Shown piece by piece: positions 19,620 to 28,005 of a stretch of 64,000 nt of DNA. Source of the stretch: Thiobacillus sp. GTDB taxonomy: Bacteria; Pseudomonadota; Gammaproteobacteria; Burkholderiales; Thiobacillaceae. Within the stretch, counting starts at the first letter, position 1. The number at the start of each line of letters is the position of its first letter. The position numbers and the translations under genes were made by a program. The DNA lies in NCBI RefSeq assembly GCF_030696885.1, contig NZ_JAUYRI010000007.1, forward strand, positions 62,001 to 126,000, written 5' to 3'. The notes below the pieces were generated by a model, which was not told the DNA's origin, ran no database searches, and saw nothing but the letters and a program-made list of their open reading frames with translations.

Positions 19620-20969
19620 CTATCTTCGTTTTTCTAGCCGCTTCTTATTGGCTTGAATAACCAGCACTGCCTCCTCTATAGACAAGCCTTTCTTCATATG
19701 TCGTCTGAGTGCGTCAGTGCTGATCTCATAGCGTGCAGCACACGCCGTGAGAGAGGGAAATTTATTGCCAAATGCCGTTACATCTACGCCTTGATATTTT
19801 ACTGTCTCGGGTGCACTAGAAATGCCCAAGGCTTGTTCAATTGTCCAGCCGTTAGTTTTGATCCTGCCCCACACAAGTTTATAGTCAAGGCCATGTGTCT
19901 CTGCTGCTTGCTTGATCGAAGAAAAGGTTGCACCACCAACCTCAGTTCTGTTTCTGGAAAATTTCCCTCTTCGTTCGATCTCAGCTGCCTGCTCGGGTGT
20001 CCAGCCGAGGCGTGATACTCGAATATTGAAGACAGACACATCTATCCCGAAATAGTCAGCCGCAGCACCTCTTGAGGGAAATGCCATACCTCCAACAGTG
20101 ATGTGCGTAGGTGTACCAATGGAACCACCAGGGCTTATGTTATAGCCATTTTCGATGGTGCCTCTCTTATGGATTTCGCTGACTTCCTGCTGCTGAAGCT
20201 CAGTAAATGATCTGGCATCCGATCTAAGCAGTTCTATCGAGAAGTTCTCTATCCCATGAAGCCGAATGGCGTTGTAGAGCTTCGTATTGGTTCCCTTTGT
20301 TGCTGACCTCTTGTGGCCACTGAAACGTTGCCATAGAGGGTTGATCGTAATGCCTACGTACTGCTTTCCATTGACCTTATTGGTAACCAGGTAGAGCTTA
20401 TATTCGCCCTGCTCAGTAGCCGGGTACTCCTTCTCATCAACTATCTCGACCTTCCTCCAAAAAGGGTTGGTCCCACCGTTGTTTTGATTCCTGAACCGTG
20501 GGGGTGCCGCCTCAAGTTCTACCGCCTGCTCGGGTGTCCAACCAAGGAGAAGACGTTTTGCTACCAGTTTCTCCTTCTTTCCATAAACCTGAGCCATAGC
20601 CCAACTATTGGGGTAGCGCCTCCCCGCACAGGCGATTTCCTTGGTCTGCTTTGGAGATTTCTTATGATCTTCCAGCCCAACCGCCTGATCTGGAGTCCAA
20701 CCCATCGCTAGTCGCTTATGGATGGTGCCTTCCTCAATTCTGAAATGCTCCGAAGCATCCCGTATTGAGGCAAAAGTGCCCGCACTTGTTGTGAGCTTTA
20801 TGCACCGGCTGGGCTTCTTCTTGTGCGGCTCTAATCCAAGCGCCTCTTCATAAGACCATCCGCTTTTGATGCGTCTCGCAACATTTCCATAGGGCTGCTC
20901 GAAATGGGCTGCTGCCTCTCTCATGGAGGAGAAGGTAATTCCGGCGACAGTGATCGAGACTTTTGCCAT
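19620..20969 (-). CDS. GIY-YIG endonuclease with six flanking DNA-binding-type repeats (probable homing endonuclease)
   Basis: The 449-residue protein has a central GIY-YIG nuclease (about 189-285). KLY and YVG replace the name motif, Arg215 is in RFSGH, the LYNAIRLHG helix is present, a candidate catalytic Glu lies in QQQEVSEI, and NGYNISPGG closes the domain. Three repeats of about 43 residues precede it (5-47, 57-100, 111-153) and three follow (289-332, 342-384, 395-436). Each has the pattern hydrophobic-G-x-F-x-S-x-x-x-A-A then G-W-T-x-E-Q-A, resembling IENR1/NUMOD helix-turn-helix repeats of homing endonucleases. Base composition is much lower in G+C than its neighbours (26 of 60 bases in 19741-19800), a sign of transfer. 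AGGAG abuts the ATG with no spacing. It is not inside any gene, so it appears freestanding. Confidence 0.85.
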   Translation of the reverse strand: MAKVSITVAGITFSSMREAAAHFEQPYGNVARRIKSGWSYEEALGLEPHKKKPSRCIKLTTSAGTFASIRDASEHFRIEEGTIHKRLAMGWTPDQAVGLEDHKKSPKQTKEIACAGRRYPNSWAMAQVYGKKEKLVAKRLLLGWTPEQAVELEAAPPRFRNQNNGGTNPFWRKVEIVDEKEYPATEQGEYKLYLVTNKVNGKQYVGITINPLWQRFSGHKRSATKGTNTKLYNAIRLHGIENFSIELLRSDARSFTELQQQEVSEIHKRGTIENGYNISPGGSIGTPTHITVGGMAFPSRGAAADYFGIDVSVFNIRVSRLGWTPEQAAEIERRGKFSRNRTEVGGATFSSIKQAAETHGLDYKLVWGRIKTNGWTIEQALGISSAPETVKYQGVDVTAFGNKFPSLTACAARYEISTDALRRHMKKGLSIEEAVLVIQANKKRLEKRR

Positions 20970-21130
20970 CTCCTAATGCTATCTTGGAACCGCTGAATGT
21001 CCGGTCATGTTTAAGCTAATTGGCTGCTTTGGGTCGATAGCCGTCATGGAATTGACCCTCGACACCCAAAAAACGCCAAGCGGCCTTAAGCGCTGATTCG
21101 GGGCGGGCCCGTTCCGCAATAAACGCCCGA

Positions 21131-21250
21131 TCAAACCCGCACGCGTAGCTTGCCATCCAGCGCGTCGGTCCTTAACACCTTCCCCAAATACCGCTTCGCC
21201 CAGTCCGCAGGGCCGCGGCCCCGGCTCGCATCAAAAAGCGGAAGCGTCAT
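21131..21250 (-). other. Short reading frame or gene remnant, 39 residues
   Basis: On the minus strand an ATG at 21250 opens a 39-residue frame starting MTLPLFDASRGRGPADWAK and ending GKLRVRV before TGA. Composition and codon use are those of the host, unlike the adjacent nuclease gene. I do not recognise it. It could be a small protein or the remains of a longer gene; its ATG lies inside the Pho box of the divergent pst promoter. Confidence 0.3.
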
Positions 21251-21277
21251 TAAACCGTAACACTCAATCCCTATCGT
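21244..21277 (+). promoter_or_regulatory. Pho box and -10 element of the pst operon
   Basis: Bases 21244-21261 match the 18-base PhoB-binding consensus at 13 positions, with the two half-repeats GCGTCAT and CCGTAAC separated by four bases. A TATCGT -10-like hexamer (21272-21277) lies ten bases after the box, the normal spacing for PhoB-activated promoters. This predicts induction under phosphate starvation. Confidence 0.65.
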
Positions 21278-21359
21278 AGCGATCGCTGAACGACGGAATG
21301 ACTCGTTCGTGCATTTTGAGACACGCCCCGCCCTCGTTACCCCATTGGAGATTAAGCAT

Positions 21360-22343
21360 ATGGTTCAGAATAAAATCGTTGCCGCACTTGGCTTTGTGGC
21401 CTGCTCGTTGGTCAGCCATGCTGCGCTTGCCCAGGCCGTCAAGGTCGATCCCGCGCTGCCGTCGTACCAGAAGGCCAGCGGTGTGTCCGGTAACTTCACC
21501 AGCGTCGGTTCCGACACGCTGAACAACCTGATGACGCTGTGGGCCGAGACCTACAAGCGCAACTACCCCAACGTCAACATCCAGATCCAGGGTGCCGGTT
21601 CCTCGACCGCGCCCCCCGCGCTGATCGAAGGCGCTGCCAACTTCGGCCCGATGAGCCGCCTGATGACCGCCAAGGAAATCGAGGCTTTCGAGAAGAAGTT
21701 CGGTTACAAGCCCACCCCGGTGCCCGCCGCGATCGACGCGCTCGCCGTGTACGTCAACAAGGACAACCCGATCAAGGGTCTGTCGCTCACCCAGGTCGAT
21801 GCGATCATGTCCGCCACCCGCAAGTGCGGCGGCGCAGCCGACGTCACCACCTGGGGTCAGGTCGGCATGACCGGCGAATGGGCCAGCCGCACCGTCGCGC
21901 TGTACGGCCGCAACTCGGTATCCGGCACCTACGGCTTTTTCAAGGAAAAGGCGCTGTGCAAGGGTGACTTCAAGCGCAACGTCGCCGAGCAGCCGGGTTC
22001 CGCCTCGGTGGTGCAAAGCGTGACCGGCCAGATCGGCGCCATCGGCTACTCAGGCATCGGCTACAAGACCTCGGGCGTGCGTGCGCTGCCGCTGTCGCAG
22101 AAGGATGGCCAGCCCTTCGTCGAACCGGATGCCACGCACGCCATCGACGGCACCTACCCGCTCGCCCGCGTGCTGTACTTCTACGTCAACAAGCGTCCGA
22201 ACCAGCCGCTGGCTCCGCTCGAGCGCGAGTTCGTCAAGCTGGTGCTCTCCAAGCAGGGTCAGGAAGTCGTGATCAAGGATGGTTTCGTGCCGCTGCCTGC
22301 CGCGCTGGCCGCCAAGGCGATGGCTGATCTGGGCATCAAGTAA
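21360..22343 (+). CDS. pstS: Phosphate-binding periplasmic protein PstS
   Basis: The 327-residue protein has a signal peptide ending ALAQA. The mature region begins with the phosphate-binding pattern [14 protein letters not shown] and contains [14 protein letters not shown] and [10 protein letters not shown], typical of PstS-family binding proteins. The ATG at 21360 was chosen for the signal peptide and a GGAG nine bases upstream; 17 extra codons upstream are open but lack features. It captures phosphate in the periplasm for PstCAB. It is the first gene after a Pho box. Confidence 0.94.
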   Translation: MVQNKIVAALGFVACSLVSHAALAQAVKVDPALPSYQKASGVSGNFTSVGSDTLNNLMTLWAETYKRNYPNVNIQIQGAGSSTAPPALIEGAANFGPMSRLMTAKEIEAFEKKFGYKPTPVPAAIDALAVYVNKDNPIKGLSLTQVDAIMSATRKCGGAADVTTWGQVGMTGEWASRTVALYGRNSVSGTYGFFKEKALCKGDFKRNVAEQPGSASVVQSVTGQIGAIGYSGIGYKTSGVRALPLSQKDGQPFVEPDATHAIDGTYPLARVLYFYVNKRPNQPLAPLEREFVKLVLSKQGQEVVIKDGFVPLPAALAAKAMADLGIK

Positions 22344-22425
22344 GCCTGCCGCTCAATCAAGCCAGGCCGGTCCCCCAGCATCGGGCGGATCGGCCTGGCG
22401 CGACACACTCACGGAGACTCAAATC

Positions 22426-23073
22426 ATGCAGGAAATCAAACGAACCCTTTCTTACGGCCTGGCTTCCGTCCTCGCGCTCGGCGTGCTGAGCGGCTGCGCC
22501 ACGCAGTCGAACACGGCCAAGGCGCCCGAGAGCAAGCCAGCGATGGCCGCGCAGCCTGCTGCCCTGGCTGCGGCGCCGGCGCCAGCGGCCGCGGCCCAGC
22601 CGGCCACGGCCTCCACCCAGCACTACTTTCTGGTATTCCATGAAAACGGCCGGATTTATCCGATCGCCGATGCCAAGAATTACCTGGCCTTTCTCGATGT
22701 CAACGAGCTGATCTACACCCGCACCCGTGTTGGCGAAGGCCCGGCAGGCGAGACCCTCGTGTTCGGCATCGAGAAGAAAGAGGCCGACGACCTGAACAAG
22801 CCGGCCAAAGCCGAGCTTTTATACGACGGCAAGATGGACGTCTCAGGTCCGTTCTACGGCGAGGTGGTGAAGGATGGCCGCTTCCATGTGTTCGGCACCT
22901 GGCAGGACTTCAAGGACTACCTGGTCAACAAGGAAATCACCTACACCTTCACCGAAGTCGGTACTGGCCCCAAGGGTGAAACGGTGATCTATGCGATGAA
23001 CAAGAAGACCAGCGCGGACGGCCGTCCGGTTGCGCTGATCGAGTCCTTCAAGAAGTTCCACAGCATCAAGTAA
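22426..23073 (+). CDS. Lipoprotein with duplicated domain, in the pst operon
   Basis: The 215-residue protein has a lipobox ending LSGC (Cys24), a low-complexity Ala/Pro linker (about 28-64), and two similar units of about 52 residues. Unit one runs FLVFHENGRIYPIADAKNYL to GPAGETLVFGIEKK; unit two runs YGEVVKDGRFHVFGTWQDFK to GPKGETVIYAMNKK. I do not know the family. Its position between pstS and pstC suggests a membrane-tethered accessory of phosphate uptake or sensing. Start: ATG at 22426, where the lipoprotein signal begins; GGAG lies shortly upstream. Confidence 0.85.
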   Translation: MQEIKRTLSYGLASVLALGVLSGCATQSNTAKAPESKPAMAAQPAALAAAPAPAAAAQPATASTQHYFLVFHENGRIYPIADAKNYLAFLDVNELIYTRTRVGEGPAGETLVFGIEKKEADDLNKPAKAELLYDGKMDVSGPFYGEVVKDGRFHVFGTWQDFKDYLVNKEITYTFTEVGTGPKGETVIYAMNKKTSADGRPVALIESFKKFHSIK

Positions 23074-23095
23074 GGGCACCACAGCACAGGAATCA

Positions 23096-23129
23096 GGAAG
23101 GGGCGGGCCCTGTGCCCTCCCCTTCTTTT
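23096..23129 (+). terminator. Terminator or attenuator between the lipoprotein gene and pstC
   Basis: GAAGGGG pairs with CCCCTTC around a G/C-rich loop that can fold further, followed by four T. It would reduce expression of pstCAB relative to the highly needed binding protein; partial read-through is assumed. Confidence 0.65.
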
Positions 23130-23179
23130 ACTGAAGGGCTCCGGTGTTGCGGCGCAGACAAAAGATAACGCGGTGAATC

Positions 23180-25456
23180 ATGGAAAAGATCGAGACCAAC
23201 ATCAGCAAGGTCGGCGGCTATACCGGCCAGCGCATGGCCAGGGACAGGCTGTTCAAGCATGTCATGACCTTTGGCGGCTTGAGCGTGATCATCGCCATCA
23301 GCGCCATCTTCTTTTATCTCGCGAGCGTCGTCGCGCCGATTTTCATGCCGGCACAGATGGACGATCTGCAGAAACTTTCCCTGCCGAAAAACGGCGGGGG
23401 AGCCACCGTTCACCTGACTTCGGAGGAGCAGGCCGAAATCGGCGTGCGCATGACCGATCGTGGCAGCGTGAGCTTTTTCGATTTGCGTGACGGCCGCCTG
23501 ATGGCCGAAGAAAACGTCGCCCTGCCGGAAGGGTCCGAAATCCGCAGCTTCGCTGCGGGCGACCCCTCGCAGCAGGCGGTGGCCTATGGATTGTCCGATG
23601 GCCGCATGCTGATCCTGGAACAGGATTTCAAGGTCACGTTCCAGGTGGACCCGGAAGACTCCGAAAAGGACATCCGCACCATTACCCCGAGCATCGCCTA
23701 TCCGGCGGGCAGCGAACCCCTGGTCGTCGACGAATCCGGCAAGGGCCTGATGCTTCTCTCCGTCCAGCACAACGAAGAAAACACCTCTGCCGTGGCGCTG
23801 ACTGAGGACAACCGCCTGGTTCTGGCATCCTTCGTGAGCACCAGCAACATGATCACCGGCGAAGTCTCGACCGAACGCTTCAGCGTCGATCTGCCGCCGG
23901 TCGAGGGCGAGATCAGCCAGCTGCTGCTGGAAGTGAAGCAACGCGACCTCTACGTGGTACACGGCGGCCGTTTCGTCAGCCATTACGACGTCATGAACAA
24001 GCAGGCCCCGCGCCTGATGCAGACGGTCGCGCTGGTACCGGAGGGTGAGACCATCACCGCGGCGACGATCCTGAGCGGCGGCTACTCGCTCATCATCGGC
24101 ACCGACCAGGGCAAGGTCGCACAGTGGTTCCAGGTGCGCGGCGACGACAACGTCGACCACCTGACGCACATCCGCTCGTTCAAGCCGATGGTGGGCCGGG
24201 TGACGACCATGGCGCCGGAGCATTTCCGCAAGGGTTTCCTGGCGGGCGACGACCAGGGCAATATCGGTCTCTACTACGCCACCTCCGAGCGCCTGATCCT
24301 CAAGCGCTCGACCGGCAGCGAGCCGGTGCGCGTGGTCGGCATCACACCGCGCGCCAACGCGATCATGGTCGAGAGCGCGGGCGACGCGATCCAGGCGGCG
24401 CGGGTCGAGAATGATTTTCCCGAGATTTCCTTCTCGTCGCTGTGGCAGAAGGTCTGGTACGAGAGCTACCAGGAACCAGAATACAGCTGGCAGTCCTCCG
24501 CCGCCACCTCCGATTTCGAACCCAAGCTGAGCGTCGCCCCGCTCACTTTCGGTACGCTGAAAGCCGCGTTCTACGCGATGCTGGTGGCCGTCCCGCTGGC
24601 GGTGCTGGGCGCCATCTTCGCCGCCTACTTCATGTCGCCGAAGATGCGCGGCGTGGTCAAGCCGTCGATCGAGATCATGGAAGCCCTGCCGACGGTGATC
24701 CTGGGCTTTCTCGCCGGCCTGTGGCTGGCACCCTGGGTCGACAACAACCTCGCCGGCACGCTGATGGCGATTTTCATGCTGCCGTTCAGCTTCGTCATCA
24801 CGGCCTATGTGTGGCATCTGCTACCGCAGCGCCTGACGGCCGGCATCGGCGCCGGCTGGGAAGCCGCCTTGCTGATTCCCGTCATCATCCTGGTGATCTA
24901 TGCGGCGATCCAGCTTGGGCACCCAATCGAGGCCGCCTTCTTCGGCGGCAACATGCCGCACTGGCTGACCAACGAACTCGGCATCACCTACGAGCAGCGC
25001 AACTCGCTGGTGGTGGGCATCGCGATGGGCTTCGCGGTGATTCCCACCATCTTTTCGATTGCCGAGGACGCGGTGTTCAGCGTGCCCAAGCACCTCACGT
25101 CGGGATCGCTCGCGCTCGGCGCGACGCCATGGCAGACCCTGTTCTTCGTCGTGCTGCTGACCGCCAGCCCCGGCATCTTCTCCGCCATCATGGTCGGCAT
25201 GGGGCGCGCCGTGGGCGAGACCATGATTGTGCTGATGGCCACCGGCAACACCGCGGTGATGGACCTGTCCATCTTCACCGGCTTCCGCACCCTGTCCGCC
25301 AACATCGGGGTGGAAATGCCCGAGGCGGCCGTCGGCACCACCCACTACCGCCTGCTGTTCTTCTCGGCGCTGGTCCTGTTCGTGTTCACGTTTTGCGTGA
25401 ATACGGTGGCAGAACTGGTGCGCCATCGCCTGCGCGAAAAATACAGCTCACTTTAA
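23180..25456 (+). CDS. pstC: Phosphate ABC transporter permease PstC with large periplasmic domain
   Basis: The 758-residue protein is more than twice the 300-320 residues of a minimal PstC. It has a membrane helix near residues 29-54 and then about 390 extracytoplasmic residues with repeated beta-strand blades (for example GRMLILEQDFKVTF and GNIGLYYAT) suggestive of a WD40-like propeller. After these comes the normal permease core with its membrane helices and the cytoplasmic EAA loop around SLALGATPWQTLFFVVLL. Pseudomonads also have enlarged PstC proteins. It pairs with PstA to form the inner-membrane phosphate channel. Confidence 0.92.
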   Translation: MEKIETNISKVGGYTGQRMARDRLFKHVMTFGGLSVIIAISAIFFYLASVVAPIFMPAQMDDLQKLSLPKNGGGATVHLTSEEQAEIGVRMTDRGSVSFFDLRDGRLMAEENVALPEGSEIRSFAAGDPSQQAVAYGLSDGRMLILEQDFKVTFQVDPEDSEKDIRTITPSIAYPAGSEPLVVDESGKGLMLLSVQHNEENTSAVALTEDNRLVLASFVSTSNMITGEVSTERFSVDLPPVEGEISQLLLEVKQRDLYVVHGGRFVSHYDVMNKQAPRLMQTVALVPEGETITAATILSGGYSLIIGTDQGKVAQWFQVRGDDNVDHLTHIRSFKPMVGRVTTMAPEHFRKGFLAGDDQGNIGLYYATSERLILKRSTGSEPVRVVGITPRANAIMVESAGDAIQAARVENDFPEISFSSLWQKVWYESYQEPEYSWQSSAATSDFEPKLSVAPLTFGTLKAAFYAMLVAVPLAVLGAIFAAYFMSPKMRGVVKPSIEIMEALPTVILGFLAGLWLAPWVDNNLAGTLMAIFMLPFSFVITAYVWHLLPQRLTAGIGAGWEAALLIPVIILVIYAAIQLGHPIEAAFFGGNMPHWLTNELGITYEQRNSLVVGIAMGFAVIPTIFSIAEDAVFSVPKHLTSGSLALGATPWQTLFFVVLLTASPGIFSAIMVGMGRAVGETMIVLMATGNTAVMDLSIFTGFRTLSANIGVEMPEAAVGTTHYRLLFFSALVLFVFTFCVNTVAELVRHRLREKYSSL

Positions 25457-25468
25457 GGAAGAATCGCC

Positions 25469-27124
25469 ATGCGTAACTGGTACAAAAGCGGAGAACCCTG
25501 GATCTGGACGACGGCCGGCGCGATCGCCCTGTCGCTGGTGGCGGTCTACACTGTGGTCTGGCTCACGGCGGCGCGCGGTCTGACCCATTTCTGGCCCAAG
25601 CCGGTCACCGAGGTGACTTTTCAGGAACGGGATGGCTCCAGCTCGCGCCTGATCGGCGAGATACGCGAGAAGCAGGAGGTGTCGCTCGTCCGTCTGCGCG
25701 AGCAGGGCTACGAGGTCGATACCCAGGACCTGTTTGCCGAGCGTTATCTGTTCAAGGTGGGCAACAAGGACCTCACCGGCGTTGATTTCAAGTGGTATCC
25801 CGCTCCTTTTCTGGGTGAGTTCACGTATCCCAAGGATCTGCTGGCCATCGAACGTCGCGAATGGGGCAACTTTTATGGCCACCTGAAAGCGGTTAAGGAA
25901 GCCGGCGTTGTGGTGGCCGAAGGGCCCGCGGCCTGGGAAGAGGCGCAGAAACGGCTGGAACGCTCCAACGCCCTGTTCAGGGAAGCGCTGCGTATCGAAA
26001 AAAGCGACATCGGCAAGATCAACTATGCGCTGGAAAAAGTTCGCCTGCGTGAACGCGGGCTGGAGATCGATGACAAACTGACTGAAGCCGCCAAGGCCGA
26101 ATTCGCCCGGGAGCGCGAAGCGCGCGAAGCCGACTATCTGGTCTTGCAACAGAAGATGGACCAGCTCCGCGTCGACATCGAGCGCGACAGCGTCACGGTT
26201 GAAACGAACGACGGCCAGTTGGTGGACATTCCGCTGGCCAAGGTGGCCGACATGTACATGCCCAACGCGATGAGCGTGTGGCAGAAGATCGGCTTCTATG
26301 TACACAAGTTCACCGAATTCGTTAGTGATGATCCGCGCGAGGCCAACACCGAGGGCGGCATCTTCCCCGCCATTTTCGGTACGGTGATGATGGTGCTGCT
26401 GATGTCGGTGATGGTCACGCCGCTCGGCATCATGGCGGCGATCTACATGCGTGAATACGCCAAGCCGGGCCCGGTGATCCGCGCCATCCGCATCTCGGTC
26501 AACAACCTGGCGGGGGTGCCCTCCATCGTCTACGGCGTGTTCGGCCTCGGCTTCTTCGTCTATGTGCTGGGCGGCTCGATCGACGAACTGTTTTTCGCGG
26601 CAGCGCTGCCGGCGCCCACCTTCGGCAGCCCCGGCATCCTGTGGGCTTCGCTGACGCTGGCGATCCTGACCCTGCCGGTGGTGATCGTCGCCACCGAAGA
26701 GGGGCTGTCGCGGGTGCCGCGCACCATTCGCGAAGGCAGCCTCGCGCTCGGTGCCACCAAGGCCGAAACGCTGTGGCGCACGGTGCTGCCGATCGCCAGC
26801 CCGGCCATGATGACTGGACTTATCCTGGCGATTGCACGCGCGGCGGGCGAGGTGGCACCGCTGATGCTGGTCGGCGTGGTGAAGCTCGCCCCCAGCCTGC
26901 CGCTCGACGGCAACTTCCCCTTCCTGCACCTGGAGCGGAAGTTCATGCACCTGGGCTTCCATATCTACGACGTCGGCTTCCAGAGCCCCAACGTCGAGGC
27001 GGCGCGCGCGCTGGTGTATGCCACGTCGCTGCTGCTGGTGATCATCATCGTCGTGCTCAACCTGTTCGCGATCCGGCTGCGCAACCGCCTGCGCGAGCGT
27101 ATGCGCGGACTCGAAGGCGTTTGA
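25469..27124 (+). CDS. pstA: Phosphate ABC transporter permease PstA with periplasmic coiled-coil insertion
   Basis: The 551-residue protein has one N-terminal helix (about 10-32), then about 260 residues that are mostly periplasmic and contain a strongly charged helical stretch (about 145-235, predicted coiled coil). The standard permease core follows from about 300, with the EAA loop SLALGATKAETLWRTVLP. A minimal PstA has about 280-300 residues. It begins 12 bases after pstC. The extra domains of PstC and PstA may interact with each other or with the neighbouring lipoprotein; this is inference. Confidence 0.92.
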   Translation: MRNWYKSGEPWIWTTAGAIALSLVAVYTVVWLTAARGLTHFWPKPVTEVTFQERDGSSSRLIGEIREKQEVSLVRLREQGYEVDTQDLFAERYLFKVGNKDLTGVDFKWYPAPFLGEFTYPKDLLAIERREWGNFYGHLKAVKEAGVVVAEGPAAWEEAQKRLERSNALFREALRIEKSDIGKINYALEKVRLRERGLEIDDKLTEAAKAEFAREREAREADYLVLQQKMDQLRVDIERDSVTVETNDGQLVDIPLAKVADMYMPNAMSVWQKIGFYVHKFTEFVSDDPREANTEGGIFPAIFGTVMMVLLMSVMVTPLGIMAAIYMREYAKPGPVIRAIRISVNNLAGVPSIVYGVFGLGFFVYVLGGSIDELFFAAALPAPTFGSPGILWASLTLAILTLPVVIVATEEGLSRVPRTIREGSLALGATKAETLWRTVLPIASPAMMTGLILAIARAAGEVAPLMLVGVVKLAPSLPLDGNFPFLHLERKFMHLGFHIYDVGFQSPNVEAARALVYATSLLLVIIIVVLNLFAIRLRNRLRERMRGLEGV

Positions 27125-27166
27125 TCGCCCCCTACCCCTACAACGATAGACCCGAAGGATTTAGAA

Positions 27167-27994
27167 ATGAGCGAAGCCAGCCCGAAAACCCACGCGATCA
27201 AACTCGCCGACCTGGGACGCACGCAGACGGAAGAGACGGATGAAGTGGCGATCCGCGTCGAGAATCTCGATCTGTATTACGGTGAGGCGCAGGCTCTGAA
27301 GAACGTCAGCATGAACCTGCCAAAAAACCGCGTGACCGCGTTCATCGGCCCCAGCGGCTGCGGCAAGTCGACGCTGCTGCGCTGCTTCAACCGCATGAAC
27401 GACCTGGTCGAAATCTGTCGCGTTGACGGCAAGATCCTGATGGAAGGCAAGAATATTTACGACCGTGACGTCAACGTCGCGTTGCTGCGCCGTCGCGTCG
27501 GCATGGTGTTCCAGAAGCCCAACCCGTTTCCCAAGTCGATCTTTGAAAACGTGGCCTACGGCCTGCGCATCATGGGGGTCAACAATCGCAGCACGCTGGA
27601 CGAGGCGGTCGAGAAGGCCTTGCGTGGCGCCGCGCTGTGGAACGAGGTCAAGGACCGTCTTGACGAGAACGGCCTCAGCCTGTCCGGCGGCCAGCAGCAG
27701 CGTCTGGTGATTGCGCGTGCGATCGCGCTGGAGCCAGACGTGCTCTTGCTCGACGAACCGGCTTCCGCGCTCGACCCCATTTCCACCGCCAAGATCGAGG
27801 AGCTGGTCAACGAGATGAAGAGCCAGTACACCATCATCATCGTCACCCACAACATGCAGCAGGCCGCTCGCGTATCCGATTACACCGCCTTCATGTACAT
27901 GGGCGAACTGATCGAGATCGGCCGCACCAACGACGTGTTCCTGACGCCCGCCGTCAAGCAGACCGAGGATTACATCACCGGCCGCTTCGGCTGA
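27167..27994 (+). CDS. pstB: Phosphate ABC transporter ATP-binding protein PstB
   Basis: The 275-residue ATPase has Walker [10 protein letters not shown], signature [14 protein letters not shown], Walker [14 protein letters not shown] and the H-loop in [13 protein letters not shown]. Conserved PstB features such as RMNDL and VFQKPNPFP are visible. It powers phosphate import through PstCA. There is an N-terminal extension of about 25 residues before the first strand. The Shine-Dalgarno is GAAGGA. Confidence 0.97.
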   Translation: MSEASPKTHAIKLADLGRTQTEETDEVAIRVENLDLYYGEAQALKNVSMNLPKNRVTAFIGPSGCGKSTLLRCFNRMNDLVEICRVDGKILMEGKNIYDRDVNVALLRRRVGMVFQKPNPFPKSIFENVAYGLRIMGVNNRSTLDEAVEKALRGAALWNEVKDRLDENGLSLSGGQQQRLVIARAIALEPDVLLLDEPASALDPISTAKIEELVNEMKSQYTIIIVTHNMQQAARVSDYTAFMYMGELIEIGRTNDVFLTPAVKQTEDYITGRFG

Positions 27995-28005
27995 TCGCGG
28001 CACGG

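Larger units (their letters stand above)
20970..21359. other. Region between the GIY-YIG gene and pstS
   Basis: This 390-base gap contains no full-length gene. From left to right it holds a short A/T-richer stretch (to about 21100) with no recognised feature, a 39-codon minus-strand reading frame (21131-21250) that may be a gene remnant, and the Pho box and -10 element of the phosphate operon (21244-21277). The leader of pstS follows, with GGAG at 21347-21350. Confidence 0.6.

Noticed and set aside
20993-21070. Imperfect inverted segments around GGGTCGA and CCTCGAC as ends of a mobile element
   Set aside because: Arms are short and mismatched, and no transposase or target duplication was found.
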